Position numbers and translations under genes: made by a program
Assembly (NCBI GenBank): GCA_018881555.1
Contig: JACAXG010000110.1
Location: 2,797,938 to 2,861,937 of the forward strand
Length of the DNA stretch: 64,000 nucleotides
Reading direction: 5' to 3'
DNA from: Amblyornis subalaris
Lineage: Eukaryota > Chordata > Aves > Passeriformes > Ptilonorhynchidae
Notes under the pieces: model-generated
Database searches by the model: none
The model's input: only the letters and a program-made list of their open reading frames with translations
What the model was told of the DNA's origin: nothing
Shown here: positions 11,301 through 21,971 of the stretch, piece after piece
Position numbering within the stretch: position 1 is the stretch's first letter
How the letters are laid out: each line of letters starts with the position of its first letter

Positions 11301-14300
11301 TCGGAGCAGTTGCTCATTAAGTTCAGCTCAAAGCAGCCAATAGATTGCTAGTCCAGCCAGGAAAGGGAAAAGTGTTTTGCCTGGGCCAAAAACCAAGTGA
11401 GCCAAGCAGAGAAAGCTCGTTGCAGAGCGCCGCCGGAAGCGTGGGCAGCGAGGCCCCACAGCGCCCGCCCAGCAAAGGCAGGAAGCCTCCCCCCCGCCCC
11501 GGCCCAGCCCCACACCCCTCCGGCCTCCGGATTTAAAGGTACAGGAACCATTTTTGGGTGTAAGCAGAGGATCATGGAACAGACTATCATAATAAATCAC
11601 TCCAAGTCAAGCTAAAAGACCCCTCTCTAGTCAGAGGAAGTGTCTGCTATTGCAAAAATATGTTCGCAATGTTTCAGCTCATAAATGTTGATATGAAGCC
11701 ACTGACATCCAAGGCAAAAGCCAGTGCTGTCTTTTTTCTGTGCAGATATTTCACACCCATTCCTGTTGGCATGTGCACTGTCAGCTTGTTATTGCACTGC
11801 TAGGACATTGACTTAAACCTTTCATTAGTCTTGGAGACACTGACAAACAGTTTTGTGTTTCCTGCCATAATAGCTCAAACCCAGATTTTTCTTACTGCCT
11901 CCTCCTGCTTCTCACAGGCCTCTGCTTCTCACTACAACTTCCGTGCTGTGTCCAGTGGGATTTCAGGTTTCATCTGGACTGTTCCCTTACATATTATGTG
12001 AGGGAAGAGTTTTCACCTCCTCAGCTGCTGGAGCAGTCACGTTCAGACACACAATAAGTGAGGTCTATCCACCTGTGCACACCACTGCTATCAGAGATAG
12101 ACATAGCCAGCCCATCAGCTTTCTAAAATTCTCCCCAGCCTCGCTTCATCTTCACATCAGACCTTGCCACTGCTGGTATCATCAAAATTTGTTGCTGTTT
12201 GCTGCATAACACCTCACAAGCTGAAAACGACACAGATAAAATGACCAAGATGTCAACCTACACCTGTAGTCTGCACTGAAAAGATCTCAGTCTCTGAGGG
12301 CTCCTACTTCAGTCACACTGCAGGAGTGGTGGAAATTGGTACTGGCCAGCTTTCCTTCCCAACCGAAGGAAACATTTATTTTTCTGTGCTTGTGTTTTTA
12401 TTCTGTACATTCCTGTATTTTCTGTCTTTACCATGGTGCCCCTTTTCCACTACAGCAATCAGTATGCTCAGCAAGGTTTCTGCCTATTGTTCTGCATTTC
12501 CCAGGGCTATAGCTTATCCATCTTTTTCAGGCTAAGAGAATTGGGAGATACAGAAAGACACCATTTTAAACCCAGCCTTCCACTTGATAAGCTACTGTTG
12601 ACTTCTTTCATAGTTAATGATGCCCCTTCTGGAAACAGAGGGGCTCATGCATCTGTCCAAATCCAAATGAACAATTATCTAAAAGCAGTAAGACAGCTGC
12701 TTGTCCAGCTACAAAGCTGGTTTTTTATTATGAGTTGCTGGGAGCCAGGAGCTGGGCCTGATGGAACATTTTGTTCCATCTCTGGTGCTTAGAAATGTCT
12801 GGGAAGGCACACAAGCTGCTGCAGTGCTAGTCTGTTTTCCAGACACCAGGTCATGGCATGTCCTAGTGCCATGGCCAGTTGTAGGATCAGATGGTGCTTG
12901 AGAAACTGCAGCACCACCATGCCCCAGAGGTCTGCGTTCTGAATTCTCCACCATGTTGTAGAGGGAGCACAGGTACCAAACATTTCAGTCTGAATGGGAG
13001 ACTTTGTTTACACAGTTTTTTAACCACTCTTTTGAGACCCAAAGGGAAACTTCTTGAAGTCTGAGTGTTCTTTTAGATCCCAACTGCAATGTAGGCCTTT
13101 ATTAAGGGCTCAGTTAGTTTTATCCAAAAGGCTGAAGAGAAACAAAACATGGAGCGCCCAGCTGCAGGAGCAAGCAAGGGCTGGTTGTACCCCTCGCTCT
13201 GCAATGTCCTCACCTCAGCATTTTGACCTGTTCAGTTGCTCTCAGTTGCCTTTTGCTCAAGCCTCTGCCCTGACATGCTTGAAATGGCCCACACAGCTCT
13301 GCTTCCCATTTCTCTCACCTTCCCCATCCATGTTCCTGCTGCCTGTGGCAGAAAAACAGCTCTGCCAGCCCCTTCCAACCAGGCCCAAGGCAGGTGCTGC
13401 CTCATCTAGAGGTATCTAAAATAGCATACCCTTTCCCCATGCCTTTCTCTGCTTTGACTAGGATATGGTAACCTTTCTCTCGGAAAGACAAATCTCCAAT
13501 ACTCCCCACCCCTTCTTTCGCATCCATTTGCTATCACTCCAGTCTTTTGCTCTCCTAGATGCTGCAGAATCCCCCACATGGCAGGAAGACACCTTCTCCA
13601 CTGTGCTTCCTTTTCCACCCATTTTCAGCAATCATTCTAAACTAGACTTGGCTCTAAAGCTTACGGACCTCTGTGCTTGTGGAAGGACTGCTTCATTAAA
13701 AAAAAATCTAAAAATTTCAGAACTCCAGGATTTTCTCCTCAGCTACTGGTTATAGGTCACCACTAAATGAGCAGATAAAATGAACCTTTACCTATTCCAG
13801 GCAAATGAGCTATCTGGAAACACTTAAACAGGCTGCAGAGCCATTTTTATGTAAACCCTTCCCACTGTAAAAGGAAATCATCTGAGAATGGTCTGAGAGA
13901 CAGAACTGTGTCAGGACAGCTCACCCATCATATAGTTGGTAGAGACAGATATTCCAGTGGGTATGTAAGCCAGTTAAACAGTAAACGATTTTACTATAGT
14001 TGGACTTAATTTTCACCATTATCAACACAAAAATTAAAACCTATTAACTTCATACTCATGCTTGCCTTAGAGAACACAATGCACACTTTCAAAATATTTT
14101 CCCTGTTTAGATGATTAATTGGGTACATGGAACTAGAAACAGAAATCGTCTGCTGCAATTATCTCTCTCAGATAGTAAAATGCCCGAAGGCAAGAAAATA
14201 TTGCATGGACCCTGTGCAGATCGGTGGGATTTTATGCTGACAAGGATATGAAGCCCTTATCCCACCTTTTTAGTAGTTCTGATGCTGCATGTTAGTCTCA

Positions 14301-17054
14301 TTACTTATATAAAAAAGTGTGCTAGGAAACCAAATTATTTAAACATTACATTTATAAGGGTAATAAAGATGTGAAACCCAAACTCTTCTTCCTTTTACAT
14401 GCATGCATTGTAATTTTAGGACAAGTCATAAGTTCTGCTGCAGCTTTTGGGATTTTATTTGCTGCAGCTGCTGCACAGTATGGAAGCAGAGTGATTTGGT
14501 CAGGGCTCAAGGGCTGGTGTCCCAGAGGAACACCAGGGCTCTTCTGCTTCTTTCACACAGGCACTTCCTGACCTTGGGGCAGTCATCTTGCTGCATGACT
14601 CTCATATAAAATAGGTATGAGGCTATTTAACGTGCTTGAAAAGCAGAAATAGGAGCCAGTGGGGACTTCCCCGCTGACTTGCACAACCAGGTGCTGTTCA
14701 ACTGCATTTGAAGGAGGAAAGCAGAAGCAACAGAGAGCTTGGGGTTGTTAAAAATAAATTGATGACAGCAGGGTCCAGGCCAGGCTGCCTTCAGCCAAGT
14801 TTGCATATTAGTTATACCTTCTCTAAGCTACATTTTCAAAGCCCATGCACACAAAAAAATTGGTTCTGCAATGGGGGGCTTGAAAACCTGTTTATCAACA
14901 AATAATTAGCTAACAGCCTGAGTAAATATGTCGCAGGGGCTCAACCTGTCTGTTCTTGCCAGGAGCTCTGCCCAGGCACTTAACACAGGAGGAAGCCTGA
15001 AGCTCAACAACCCTGCTGATATTTGCAACAACATCTATGCAATTAAAGAGTCAGTTTTACTTAACTTTTCTAAGTTATTGCTAAGTGCATGGTGCAGTCA
15101 CCACATCTGTGCCAAACCCAGAATTTTACATCTCCTTTAACCTAATTAAATGAACCAATTTAAATATGCTCAGTTACTGCTTAGCGTAGCTGTTAGAAAC
15201 CTCTCTGGTAGACTCTGACCTTTTTTATTAGTAAGACAGTTAGGGATAGAGATAAACTCTGCTGTGTTTAATGTAACTGGGAGATAAAGGCATTGTTTGC
15301 TGTGATTTAAATGACTGCTGAGATGCAATGCCCAAGTTTGCGTTGCAGAGGCTGCCAGGCAGAAGCAAGACCCAGCTGTGAGGAGCTGCTAACAGGCACC
15401 CGTGGAGAAGTCATCTCTCAGCACAAGTAGTAAACAACTGTGACGCTACATAGATTTCCCTCCCTTTTTAGCAATTTCTACTTGTGTTTTACAATTTGAG
15501 TTTTATTATTAGCCATTTAATTGCAGTTTCCATTAAAAATTGTCTAGTCAGTTGTGTTTTAGCTGTCTGCTGTGAGCAGCTCCACTCCATGGGCTTCAGC
15601 TGGTTTTCTTGCAGGGTAACAGACATGTGCAAGCAACGTTTATTGACATGTAATCCCTCTGCCAGTATAGGATCGAAAAGCCAACAACTCTCTCGGGAAT
15701 AAAGCAGTGGTGTCCCCCCACTGTGGAAAACTAGCTCTTCAGTCCCCATGCAGGAAGGTTTTCCTATAGTCCTAGGATACATTTCCCCACTTGACTTCCG
15801 TTCTTGCAGCACTTTGGGTGGGTTAGGCTGCACAGAGCCCCCCACCCCTCTTCTGCCATCTTTTTTCTCTCAGGGACCATCAGCAATGTCAGAAAGCACT
15901 CTGAACTGTGGTACACACAGAGTGGTGGTAAATGCAGAACAGCTTCACAGCACTGAGGAATTAGGAAGTGTATGAGAAACATTTCTGAAAAAAATTGGTT
16001 TCTGGAAAAACCTTAAGCTAACAACATTAACGTCTTAGGTTCTTCCCACAGTATCCACTCAAAACCGATGGGCTGTACTCAAGACAAGGAAGAAATCTTG
16101 AGATTTGGTATATGCCAGGGGACTCTCAGGCCTGAAACCAAGGGCACTGGCACAGCCAGAGTCTGTCTGCATGGATCAGGTTGCAGATGCCTCCGCATCC
16201 TGCACAGGGCACTGGGCCACTGCCTTGCTTGTTATAGTCCTCATGGTAGGAGAGCATTATTAGGACAATAAACTGTTTCTGTGCAAGAGTCATTAAGAAA
16301 ACAAAAACATGGGAAAAAAATTAAAAATCAGAGTGATAGAATATTACCCATTCCACCACAAAAATCAGCCACACAAACCATCAACAGCAATAGCAGGCAT
16401 GTACAAGTTTTTCCTTTTTTAGGAAAGAAGAAGCTGAAGAGGGAGGGACAAGTGGGAAGGAATAAAGGGCCATAAAAAGGAACAAATTTTAATGCACCAT
16501 TATAATCTTTGAGCATTTTCTCCCTGACAAGCAAATCTTCAGAGCATTTAAGATCCATATGTGACAAAGAGTCAGCCAGAGAGGGAGGAGTGGAAGGAGA
16601 TGCCACTTGAGCTGGCACATCAGAGGATCTTTAAATAGAAAAGCTTCCAAGGAACTCGGGATAGGCGCTTACCACACAAAACTTAATTACAGCCATACTC
16701 ATCTGAAAAAAATATTACAGCCCTCCGCTCCCCCTTGTTTTTTAATCTGCAGCAATCGGGTAAGGGAAGCGGGAAAAGCCACTAAACCAGCATGGGACCC
16801 CAATTCTGGCAGATCCTGGGGCTGATGCTTTGGGGTGGAGCTGCCAGCTCCCCCTGGGGCTGTGAGTCCCTGGGGAGACAATACCTGTTAGTCAGCTCCT
16901 CTGCTTCCTCTGGGTCCATGGTCTCCTCCTCCTCCTCCTCTTCTTCCTCCTCCTCCTCCTCTTCTTCCTCCTCCTCCTCCTCCTCTTCTTCATCTCCTAT
17001 GAAGGACGAGGTCTCAGATGCCCGGTCGCACTCAGCGCCGTGGGAGCCCTCCAT
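1..17054 (-). CDS. CMYA5: CMYA5 (myospryn), 5' part: exon 1 plus most of giant exon 2
   Basis: CMYA5 is a giant striated-muscle protein of the costamere and Z-disc region. In the known family it binds alpha-actinin, desmin, dysbindin and PKA regulatory subunits through a C-terminal TRIM-like part (coiled coil, FN3, SPRY), which is not in this window. Two exons are visible: 16885-17054 and 8330 down to the window edge. They join in phase (AG + T gives Ser57). Identity rests on the conserved N-terminal block NPSFSMVTCQSEDSGITWET followed by SSSRCSTPW, on the VRKRTRKS basic motif, on the GPVQARIQLFNS block, and on the position just downstream of TENT2. The visible coding part is about 927 residues before an assembly gap and 1,846 residues after it. 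I checked every codon from 5538 to 1 and found no stop. The middle is a long, acidic, low-complexity repeat region, as expected for this family, although the repeat unit looks lineage-specific. The gene continues to the left of the window. Confidence 0.95.
800..5280 (-). repeat. older, degenerate copies of the CMYA5 acidic repeat
   Basis: In the CMYA5 frame, the stretch left of the homogenised array carries the same motif in diverged form. Examples include PDLSYSLGRAETLRIK, HPEIPYF and GFTPSDFSYSTGKSEQLQPE. More than 20 boxes of the type (P)DLSYSxGKxEQ are recognisable, for example at 1561, 1612, 1678, 3313, 3510, 3670, 4024 and 4246. Their spacing varies from about 50 to over 200 bases. The pattern suggests a repeat that expanded early and then decayed, with one segment re-amplified later. 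Confidence 0.85.
5280..6510 (-). repeat. 66-bp tandem repeat array coding for 22-residue acidic units in CMYA5
   Basis: Equivalent landmarks (the GAATATGAT-like box on the plus strand) recur at 5324, 5390, 5456 and 5522, then after the gap at 5745, 5811, 5877, 5943, 6009, 6075 and 6141, always 66 bases apart. The next unit, at 6204, is 63. Each unit codes for 22 residues of the form SREEVEES-QSAQLATEHPDL-SY. The central units are nearly identical at DNA level, while the outer ones diverge and show QMEMEHPDFSF and similar variants. This points to recent unequal exchange or slippage in the middle of the array. Confidence 0.95.
5540..5719. other. assembly gap (180 N) inside the CMYA5 repeat array
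   Basis: There are exactly 180 unknown bases. The 43 bases left of the gap (5497-5539) are identical to the 43 bases right of it (5720-5762). The repeat phase also fails: equivalent unit landmarks at 5522 and 5745 are 223 bases apart, which is not a multiple of the 66-base unit. The nominal gap length is therefore wrong. Confidence 0.98.
8331..16884 (-). other. CMYA5: CMYA5 intron 1
   Basis: This 8.55-kb GT-AG intron separates the poly-Glu exon from the giant exon. It is mostly unremarkable AT-rich DNA with short A tracts (for example 9003-9017 and 10300-10330). The one distinct feature is a GC-rich block at about 10.98-11.6 kb, listed separately. No open frame in it resembles a known protein, and no recognisable CR1 tail was seen. 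Confidence 0.85.
10980..11600 (+). promoter_or_regulatory. GC-rich block with promoter-like elements; possible cryptic promoter or solo LTR
   Basis: This block stands out from its AT-rich surroundings. In plus-strand order it has a YY1-like AAGATGGCGCC (11070-11080), a CCAAT box (11337-11341), an ETS-like CCGGAAG (11433-11439), a GC box (CGCCCGCCC, 11462-11470), a TTTAAA box (11532-11537) and AATAAA (11591-11596). A purine run, A8G5-like, precedes it at 10880-10894. The order would suit an antisense or intronic promoter. The TATA-like box followed within 60 bases by AATAAA, and the purine tract in front, would also suit a solo retroviral LTR. No clear TG...CA ends or target-site duplication were found. 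Confidence 0.3.
16885..17054 (-). CDS. CMYA5: CMYA5 coding exon 1 with poly-glutamate tract
   Basis: The start codon at 17054 opens a 56-codon exon beginning MEGSHGAECDRASETSSFIGD. It continues with 23 consecutive Glu codons and ends TMDPEEAEELTN. The donor reads AACAG|GTATTG, and the two leftover bases (AG) are completed by the T of exon 2 to give Ser57. Mammalian CMYA5 also begins with a short, strongly acidic first exon, so the poly-Glu run looks like a local expansion of an already acidic N-terminus. No other in-frame ATG lies between this one and the proposed promoter. The opposite strand shows a long Ser-rich open frame here, which is only the shadow of the Glu codons. Confidence 0.9.
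16923..16991 (-). repeat. GAG/GAA triplet repeat coding for 23 Glu
   Basis: Read on the coding (minus) strand, 5' to 3', there are 23 Glu codons in the order GAA2-GAG6-GAA2-GAG5-GAA2-GAG6, flanked by Asp and Thr codons. The regular GAA interruptions show that a block of seven to eight codons was itself duplicated, on top of simple triplet slippage. Confidence 0.95.
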
Positions 17055-17300
17055 TCCCTTCCCAGTTCAGGCCCTCGCCGGTGATTTTTACCCCCAACCC
17101 TGTCCTCCCCAGGGCTGCCTGAACCAACTGTCATCCCCAGTAGCACTCACTTCTCCTGACTCAGGGCAGTCTTTAAATAGCAGGCAGGGAAGTTACAGCG
17201 CAGAGTCGCTGCTGTTCCTACTCTGGCTCCTAGCACCAACCGGGTGCCAGGACACGTGGCCAAGCCCCATGGACATCTCTCCAGCTGCTCGCCCCCTTCG
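17055..17300 (-). promoter_or_regulatory. CMYA5: putative CMYA5 promoter and 5' UTR
   Basis: On the coding strand, CTATTTAAAG (17180-17171) sits about 117 bases upstream of the start codon. It resembles a TATA box and matches the MEF2 consensus CTA(A/T)4TA(A/G) with one mismatch. An AP-1 site TGAGTCA (17163-17157) follows. E-boxes CACGTG (17253-17258) and CAGCTG (17282-17287) lie further upstream. A start of transcription near 17,140-17,150 would give a 5' UTR of about 90 bases. The mammalian gene is known as a MEF2A target, which agrees with this layout. The exact start site is inferred. Confidence 0.5.
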
Positions 17301-17760
17301 TCTGCCTACTGCTGCCAGAGAGCTGCTTTTACAGCAGACAGGGCAGCCAGGCAGCAGCAGGGAGGAAGGGGCCCAAGCAGACCTTCCCAAGCCACCTCTA
17401 GCAAATTTGGGATGGACGGCACAGATGAAGCAGATGGAGAGTTTTCTTGTAGCCTCAAGAAAAGGTGCCTTTAGCAAGTTCTGCCCATGCGCACACTCAA
17501 AGTGCCTCAAGTTTGAGCTGGAAAGGTCAAATACAGCAACGAGTAGATGAGCCTCCGACAAACACATTTGATTATTAATATCATACTGTAAGAGGTATCA
17601 GATGCACTGTGGTATTTATGCACAAGGAACATATTTAAACCCCCAAATTTGTCAATGTGTTAAATCACAGGACATTTAAAATTTCCTGTTTGAGTGGACT
17701 TGAACCAATTTTCGTTTAAAGCAAAGACAAACTACACTACCATACACAGTTTAGGTTAAG
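17301..17760. other. TENT2-CMYA5 intergenic spacer, upstream part
   Basis: This short spacer lies between the proposed TENT2 cleavage site and the CMYA5 promoter. The half near CMYA5 is GC-rich and the half near TENT2 AT-rich. It contains no convincing gene. Long open frames here are antisense readings without known motifs. Confidence 0.5.
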
Positions 17761-17772
17761 CCACATTTACCC

Positions 17773-17778
17773 TTTATT
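17773..17778 (-). terminator. TENT2: distal poly(A) signal of TENT2
   Basis: AATAAA is set in ATAATAAAGGG on the minus strand. A GT-rich downstream element begins about 25-30 bases later, so cleavage near 17,755-17,760 is expected. Longer or shorter 3' ends remain possible. Confidence 0.5.
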
Positions 17779-18142
17779 ATTCCGCATTTTACACAAAATG
17801 CAGTGCTTTTCAAAGACAAAATGGAAATATTTCCAATCTATACTAGTCAAATTAATGACTTTACTTAAAAAAAAAATCCTTTCAGAAGAGGAGGAAAAGC
17901 ACTAAAATCCTGATTCTAAATAAAGAACTTCCAAGGTATCTCAGGTATAAAACAACTGCATACACAGTATAACCCTAATGCCCCCACCTTCGTTTTTTCA
18001 TAGTTCTTCAAATATATAGCTGGTTATAAATCAGTCAGCAAATCTTCCTTGTGCTGTAAGTATAGAAACACCCAACCATGTATTTCTGACTACAAGCTAC
18101 CTCTGCATGCTAAATTAAAATTCTCCTGACATTTCAAAACAG

Positions 18143-18150
18143 TATGTACA
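18143..18150 (-). promoter_or_regulatory. Pumilio response element in TENT2 3' UTR
   Basis: TGTACATA on the coding strand matches the Pumilio consensus TGTANATA exactly. It lies within the inferred distal 3' UTR of a gene whose own product works in cytoplasmic poly(A) control, so autoregulation or cross-regulation is conceivable. Confidence 0.45.
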
Positions 18151-21100
18151 GGTAAAACCTTTCTGGTCTTTTGACCTACCCAGTGACATTAACAACTTAC
18201 AAGGTGACAATGTAATTTTTTTGAAAAGTGTATTTGAAACAGATATTAAATTACACTCTACATTTCATCATGAGCATAGACAGTGTACACAGCAAAGTGA
18301 AATTTAAGGAAGAATTCTTCATATTCTTTACATGTGGAAGGCAAGAGCATTACAAGTCTTCTAGAAATGCTTACATATGAAACATACGTATATCGCACAA
18401 GTTTGATTCAGTCTTCAGCACAGCACGAGGAAGGCGAGTACTCTTTTACCAGAAACCCTTAAAATTATTTCCAGATCTAATGCTCTCCCTTCTGTGCTTC
18501 TCACAAGCTAATTTGACCTGTAAATGGACCAAAATCACACATTCTTTCATGCTCTTCCTACAGGCATCATACTTGGTAAAATCAAGGGAAAGATTTATAG
18601 CTGAACACACAAGGATTACAGAGAAGACGACAAACAAAAATAAACTACAAGATACAAGACAAACTGTAGCAAGTAGAGTGCTTGCTGTAAATCAAGAGTG
18701 ACATTCTTTGATGAACTTAAATTTAACACCAAATATACTGTGAATTGAGTCCAGTAACCCAAGTTCAAGTAAAGCACTAGTTCCAAATAAACATTTGGGA
18801 TTCACAACTGTAATGTATTCACAAATGGTAACTTCAGGTTTTCTACAAATCATGTTACATCCTTTTATTATCGCTGCCTGTTTCTCCCAAATAACCATGT
18901 CACACTGTAATGTGAGTCTTAAAAGTGATTCATATTGATTTCTCCGTAAGACACTGTTAAAAAGTAACGCCTTATACTGTCAAAGCACCTTAAGGTACTC
19001 AGAGTACACTTACACATTCACATTTTAGGATGAGTGAGAGCAAGAGCTAGAAGAGAAACTTTCACAGTGTATAGCCTATGCCAGTTCTGCATTACTGTTA
19101 CCAAATAGGAAGCTCTTGCAAACATTTGGTCCTACCGTGCACCTCCAAGCCTGTTAATTAAAAGCACTTCTGAAGGACTAAAGAGAGTTCTTAAAATCCT
19201 AGAAAAGACACTAGTGGTTTGTGACACATAAGGTGAGGAAAGACAAGCAAACTCAAAAAGAGTAGTCAAGAATAGTGCTAAATAAAAGAACTGAACTAAA
19301 GCGGTTTTATTGCAAGGTGGTAACAAATCCCAGAGAAGAGAGCATCTTGCACATACACTGAAACCTTGGTCAGTCATGAAAAACACCTTTTACCAAAGAT
19401 CTCTCAGAAAAAACTATTCCTGCTAGGGTGTATTCCAAGGGATAGATAGGTAAGAGTTTTTATTTTGAAGCTAAGAAAAGGTGAAAACTTCACCCTAACA
19501 CTAAAATTTATGATAGCCATTAGTGAATTTTTCACTCTGGATATTTGCCCAGAGTAGATGAAAACTCAGGTCATTAAACCTCTAACAACTTCAGACTACG
19601 CAGAACTGAATCCAAAGTTAACGTTCAGCTCCTACCCACTCTCCCCAAACCATTTATTTTGTGGTATTTTATCTGAAGTTTTCTGACAAAAGTTGAAGCC
19701 CACTATTTAACAAATATGCTATAAACAGGCTTGTTCTGAAAAAAATGGAGGAAACTATGATCTAGAATTTCTATTTCCAATTACAGACGTGGCTTATCAG
19801 AAGGACATAAACTTGAGAAAAAAACACAAAAGGATTCTTTTGAAAGACCCAGACCATTGTGGTTACAGACCTCAACTTCTATTAAAAATACCACTGAGTT
19901 GGTAGGGCAATTTTTATAGAGTTGCTCAGAGGTACCACATTTTTTTTTAACTAACTTTTTAAAAACAGTTAGGACGAAGTGGTTTCAAACATGAAGCATT
20001 AATTTAAGGTGGAAGAAATGCTGACGCATTAGGTGATGCAATGCAAAGTCGTAAAAAACTTTTATGCCTTTCATAAGGTTTTGTGCCTTACATTCAGTTA
20101 ACTTAAAATATATTTTTGCCAACTTTAAACATATATGTTCCTTCTTACTTATCCTAGGTTGGGAAAGTTTTAAATTTTCTAGACAAAGATATAGCCAAAA
20201 ACTGTTTTCTAAAAAAAGGAGCAGCCTCTCACCTTTCCCCAGAACCTAGAGCTTGTAGAGCATCTCTGAATCCAGACATCATCCTGTCCTAAAATCTTGT
20301 GCTTCAATTTTACATAAAGTGAATCAAAGTGAATGTTTCACTGAGACCCAAGTCTACCCTGCTATAGAGGAAGGGTAGAGAGGGTGAACACATGCATGAG
20401 AGAAGAACATTTCCGTGGACTGCTAGAGTCATATTAAAACTGAAAGACTGTTTAAATTGCAGAAGAAAAGTCAATTGCAGAAACAAGTCAAAATTCTATA
20501 TAGACTAGACCATGACGAAGTGTGTAGGAAGTAATCTCACATCAGGCATATAGTTTACAGTACCAAAAACTTTTAAATAAACTAGAAGTTTGCACAAGAA
20601 GTGATAATGCTTGTTACTTTACAGTTATAAGGGTTTTCACAATCTTGTTGGAGAATGCAATAAATCAAACTTTTGCATATTCACAGATGCACTGCAGAAT
20701 AGCCATAACAGATCTTTATGAATTGCAACATGGGTCTTACCTCATGGGGCATTTCCTATTCTACTTAACTATAGGAAATATTTTAAATATGAAGTACAAA
20801 ATAACATTAACTGGAAAAATAACCCGTATCTTCCATATATAAACTTTATTTTACTGGACACTATATAAAGTATTAAACTTAAAAAAGATGGAAGTACGAA
20901 TTTGACATCAGTGGTAAACACAGTTTTAAAAATTAATTGGCCTTGAATAACAAATATATGAGAGGCACAAATTGTGCTATAGGAGGTCTAAGAGAAGGCT
21001 CGCAATTTTTTTGGAAGAGCTATGATTTTCAATATTACTTATTTAGAACCAATTTACAGTGGCTGACCAATTTACAAACATTTACACAAAATCAAACAAG

Positions 21101-21896
21101 AAGCCCAGCTTATTGTAGCACTGATGTGAGGTGTTTTGATTTTGATTTGGTCTTTTCCTTGTCTCCAAAACTGACATCACTATTACTTCAAGTATGTAAA
21201 AGGAAGCACTAAAAATTTTCTTGCCTATCCTGTGTGAGTGTAAAGCATGTATGTGCATTGAATTGAGTTTGTTTATTTCAACTTCTTCATAGTTCAACTG
21301 TTGCTTGAAAATTGCAGTTGAGACTAGTTCTTGATTTCAGAATACTACCAACCATAATCTAGCTTCATTTTCATAAACAGTTGCTTGTTATTCCAAGTAA
21401 AAGTGAAATAAAACTGCAAAGTGCCAAGTTGACCAGAAGTGCTTACTGCAATTAAGCAGATGTAAACCACAGGCTCTCTGTGCATCAAGAAGTTGGTAGT
21501 GCACAGTGCCTTAAGGAAGTACTCAGATTTGCACATGGTTTAACTTTTAATGTCTGTGTTTCATGGTTAAATGTCTGAATTAATGGTTACACAGATTATG
21601 CAAGCAACAAGTCACTTCATCCCCATGCTTTCCCTAAAATAGATGTATTCTTCTTGTTTGCTGTGACTTTCTTCCAGAAGTCAGCAATGCAAGCATGTTC
21701 AGAAAACATGTCTTTGAGTGAACATCTGTATTAACAAATATCGATAATAAAATATGCCACATCCTTATAAACATTTCCTTAACAAAAGTTTACAGAGAAA
21801 AACAGGTCATAAAAACCATGAGGTAAGTGCCTCCTGATTTTGACACTGTTCTTTATTTCAGCAGGATCCAAAAAACAGGAAAATGAAAGAAGCCGG

Positions 21897-21971
21897 TTAT
21901 CTTTTCTGTTTGTCTGCTTTTAAAGGTAATATACAGTTCAGGTCTTTCTTGTCTCGTAATAACCACCAAGC
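21897..21971 (-). CDS. TENT2: TENT2 last coding exon
   Basis: It codes residues 489-512 ([17 protein letters not shown], then KADKQKR) and the TAA stop at 21899-21897. The C-terminal tail is basic, as in the family, but less conserved. The acceptor is TTTTTTTCCTCAG. Confidence 0.95.
   Translation of the reverse strand, partial: AWWLLRDKKDLNCILPLKADKQKR

Larger units (their letters stand above)
17761..21896 (-). other. TENT2: TENT2 3' untranslated region (inferred extent)
   Basis: The region after the stop codon is about 4.1 kb, AT-rich and without coding potential. AATAAA hexamers on the coding strand lie at 21852-21857 (about 40 bases after the stop), 21272-21277, 20845-20850, 19653-19658, 18864-18869 and 17773-17778. 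The last is the most convincing end because a GU-rich stretch (TGTGTATGGTAGTGTAG) follows. A perfect Pumilio element, TGTACATA, is present at 18143-18150. Alternative use of the earlier signals is likely but not shown. Confidence 0.55.

Noticed and set aside
10985..11615. Several overlapping frames of 63-111 residues
   Set aside because: They come from the GC-rich block where stops are rare, without domain signals or splice context.
16792..17550. 252-residue plus-strand frame with a poly-Ser run
   Set aside because: The Ser run is the complement of the CMYA5 poly-Glu codons and the flanks match no known protein.
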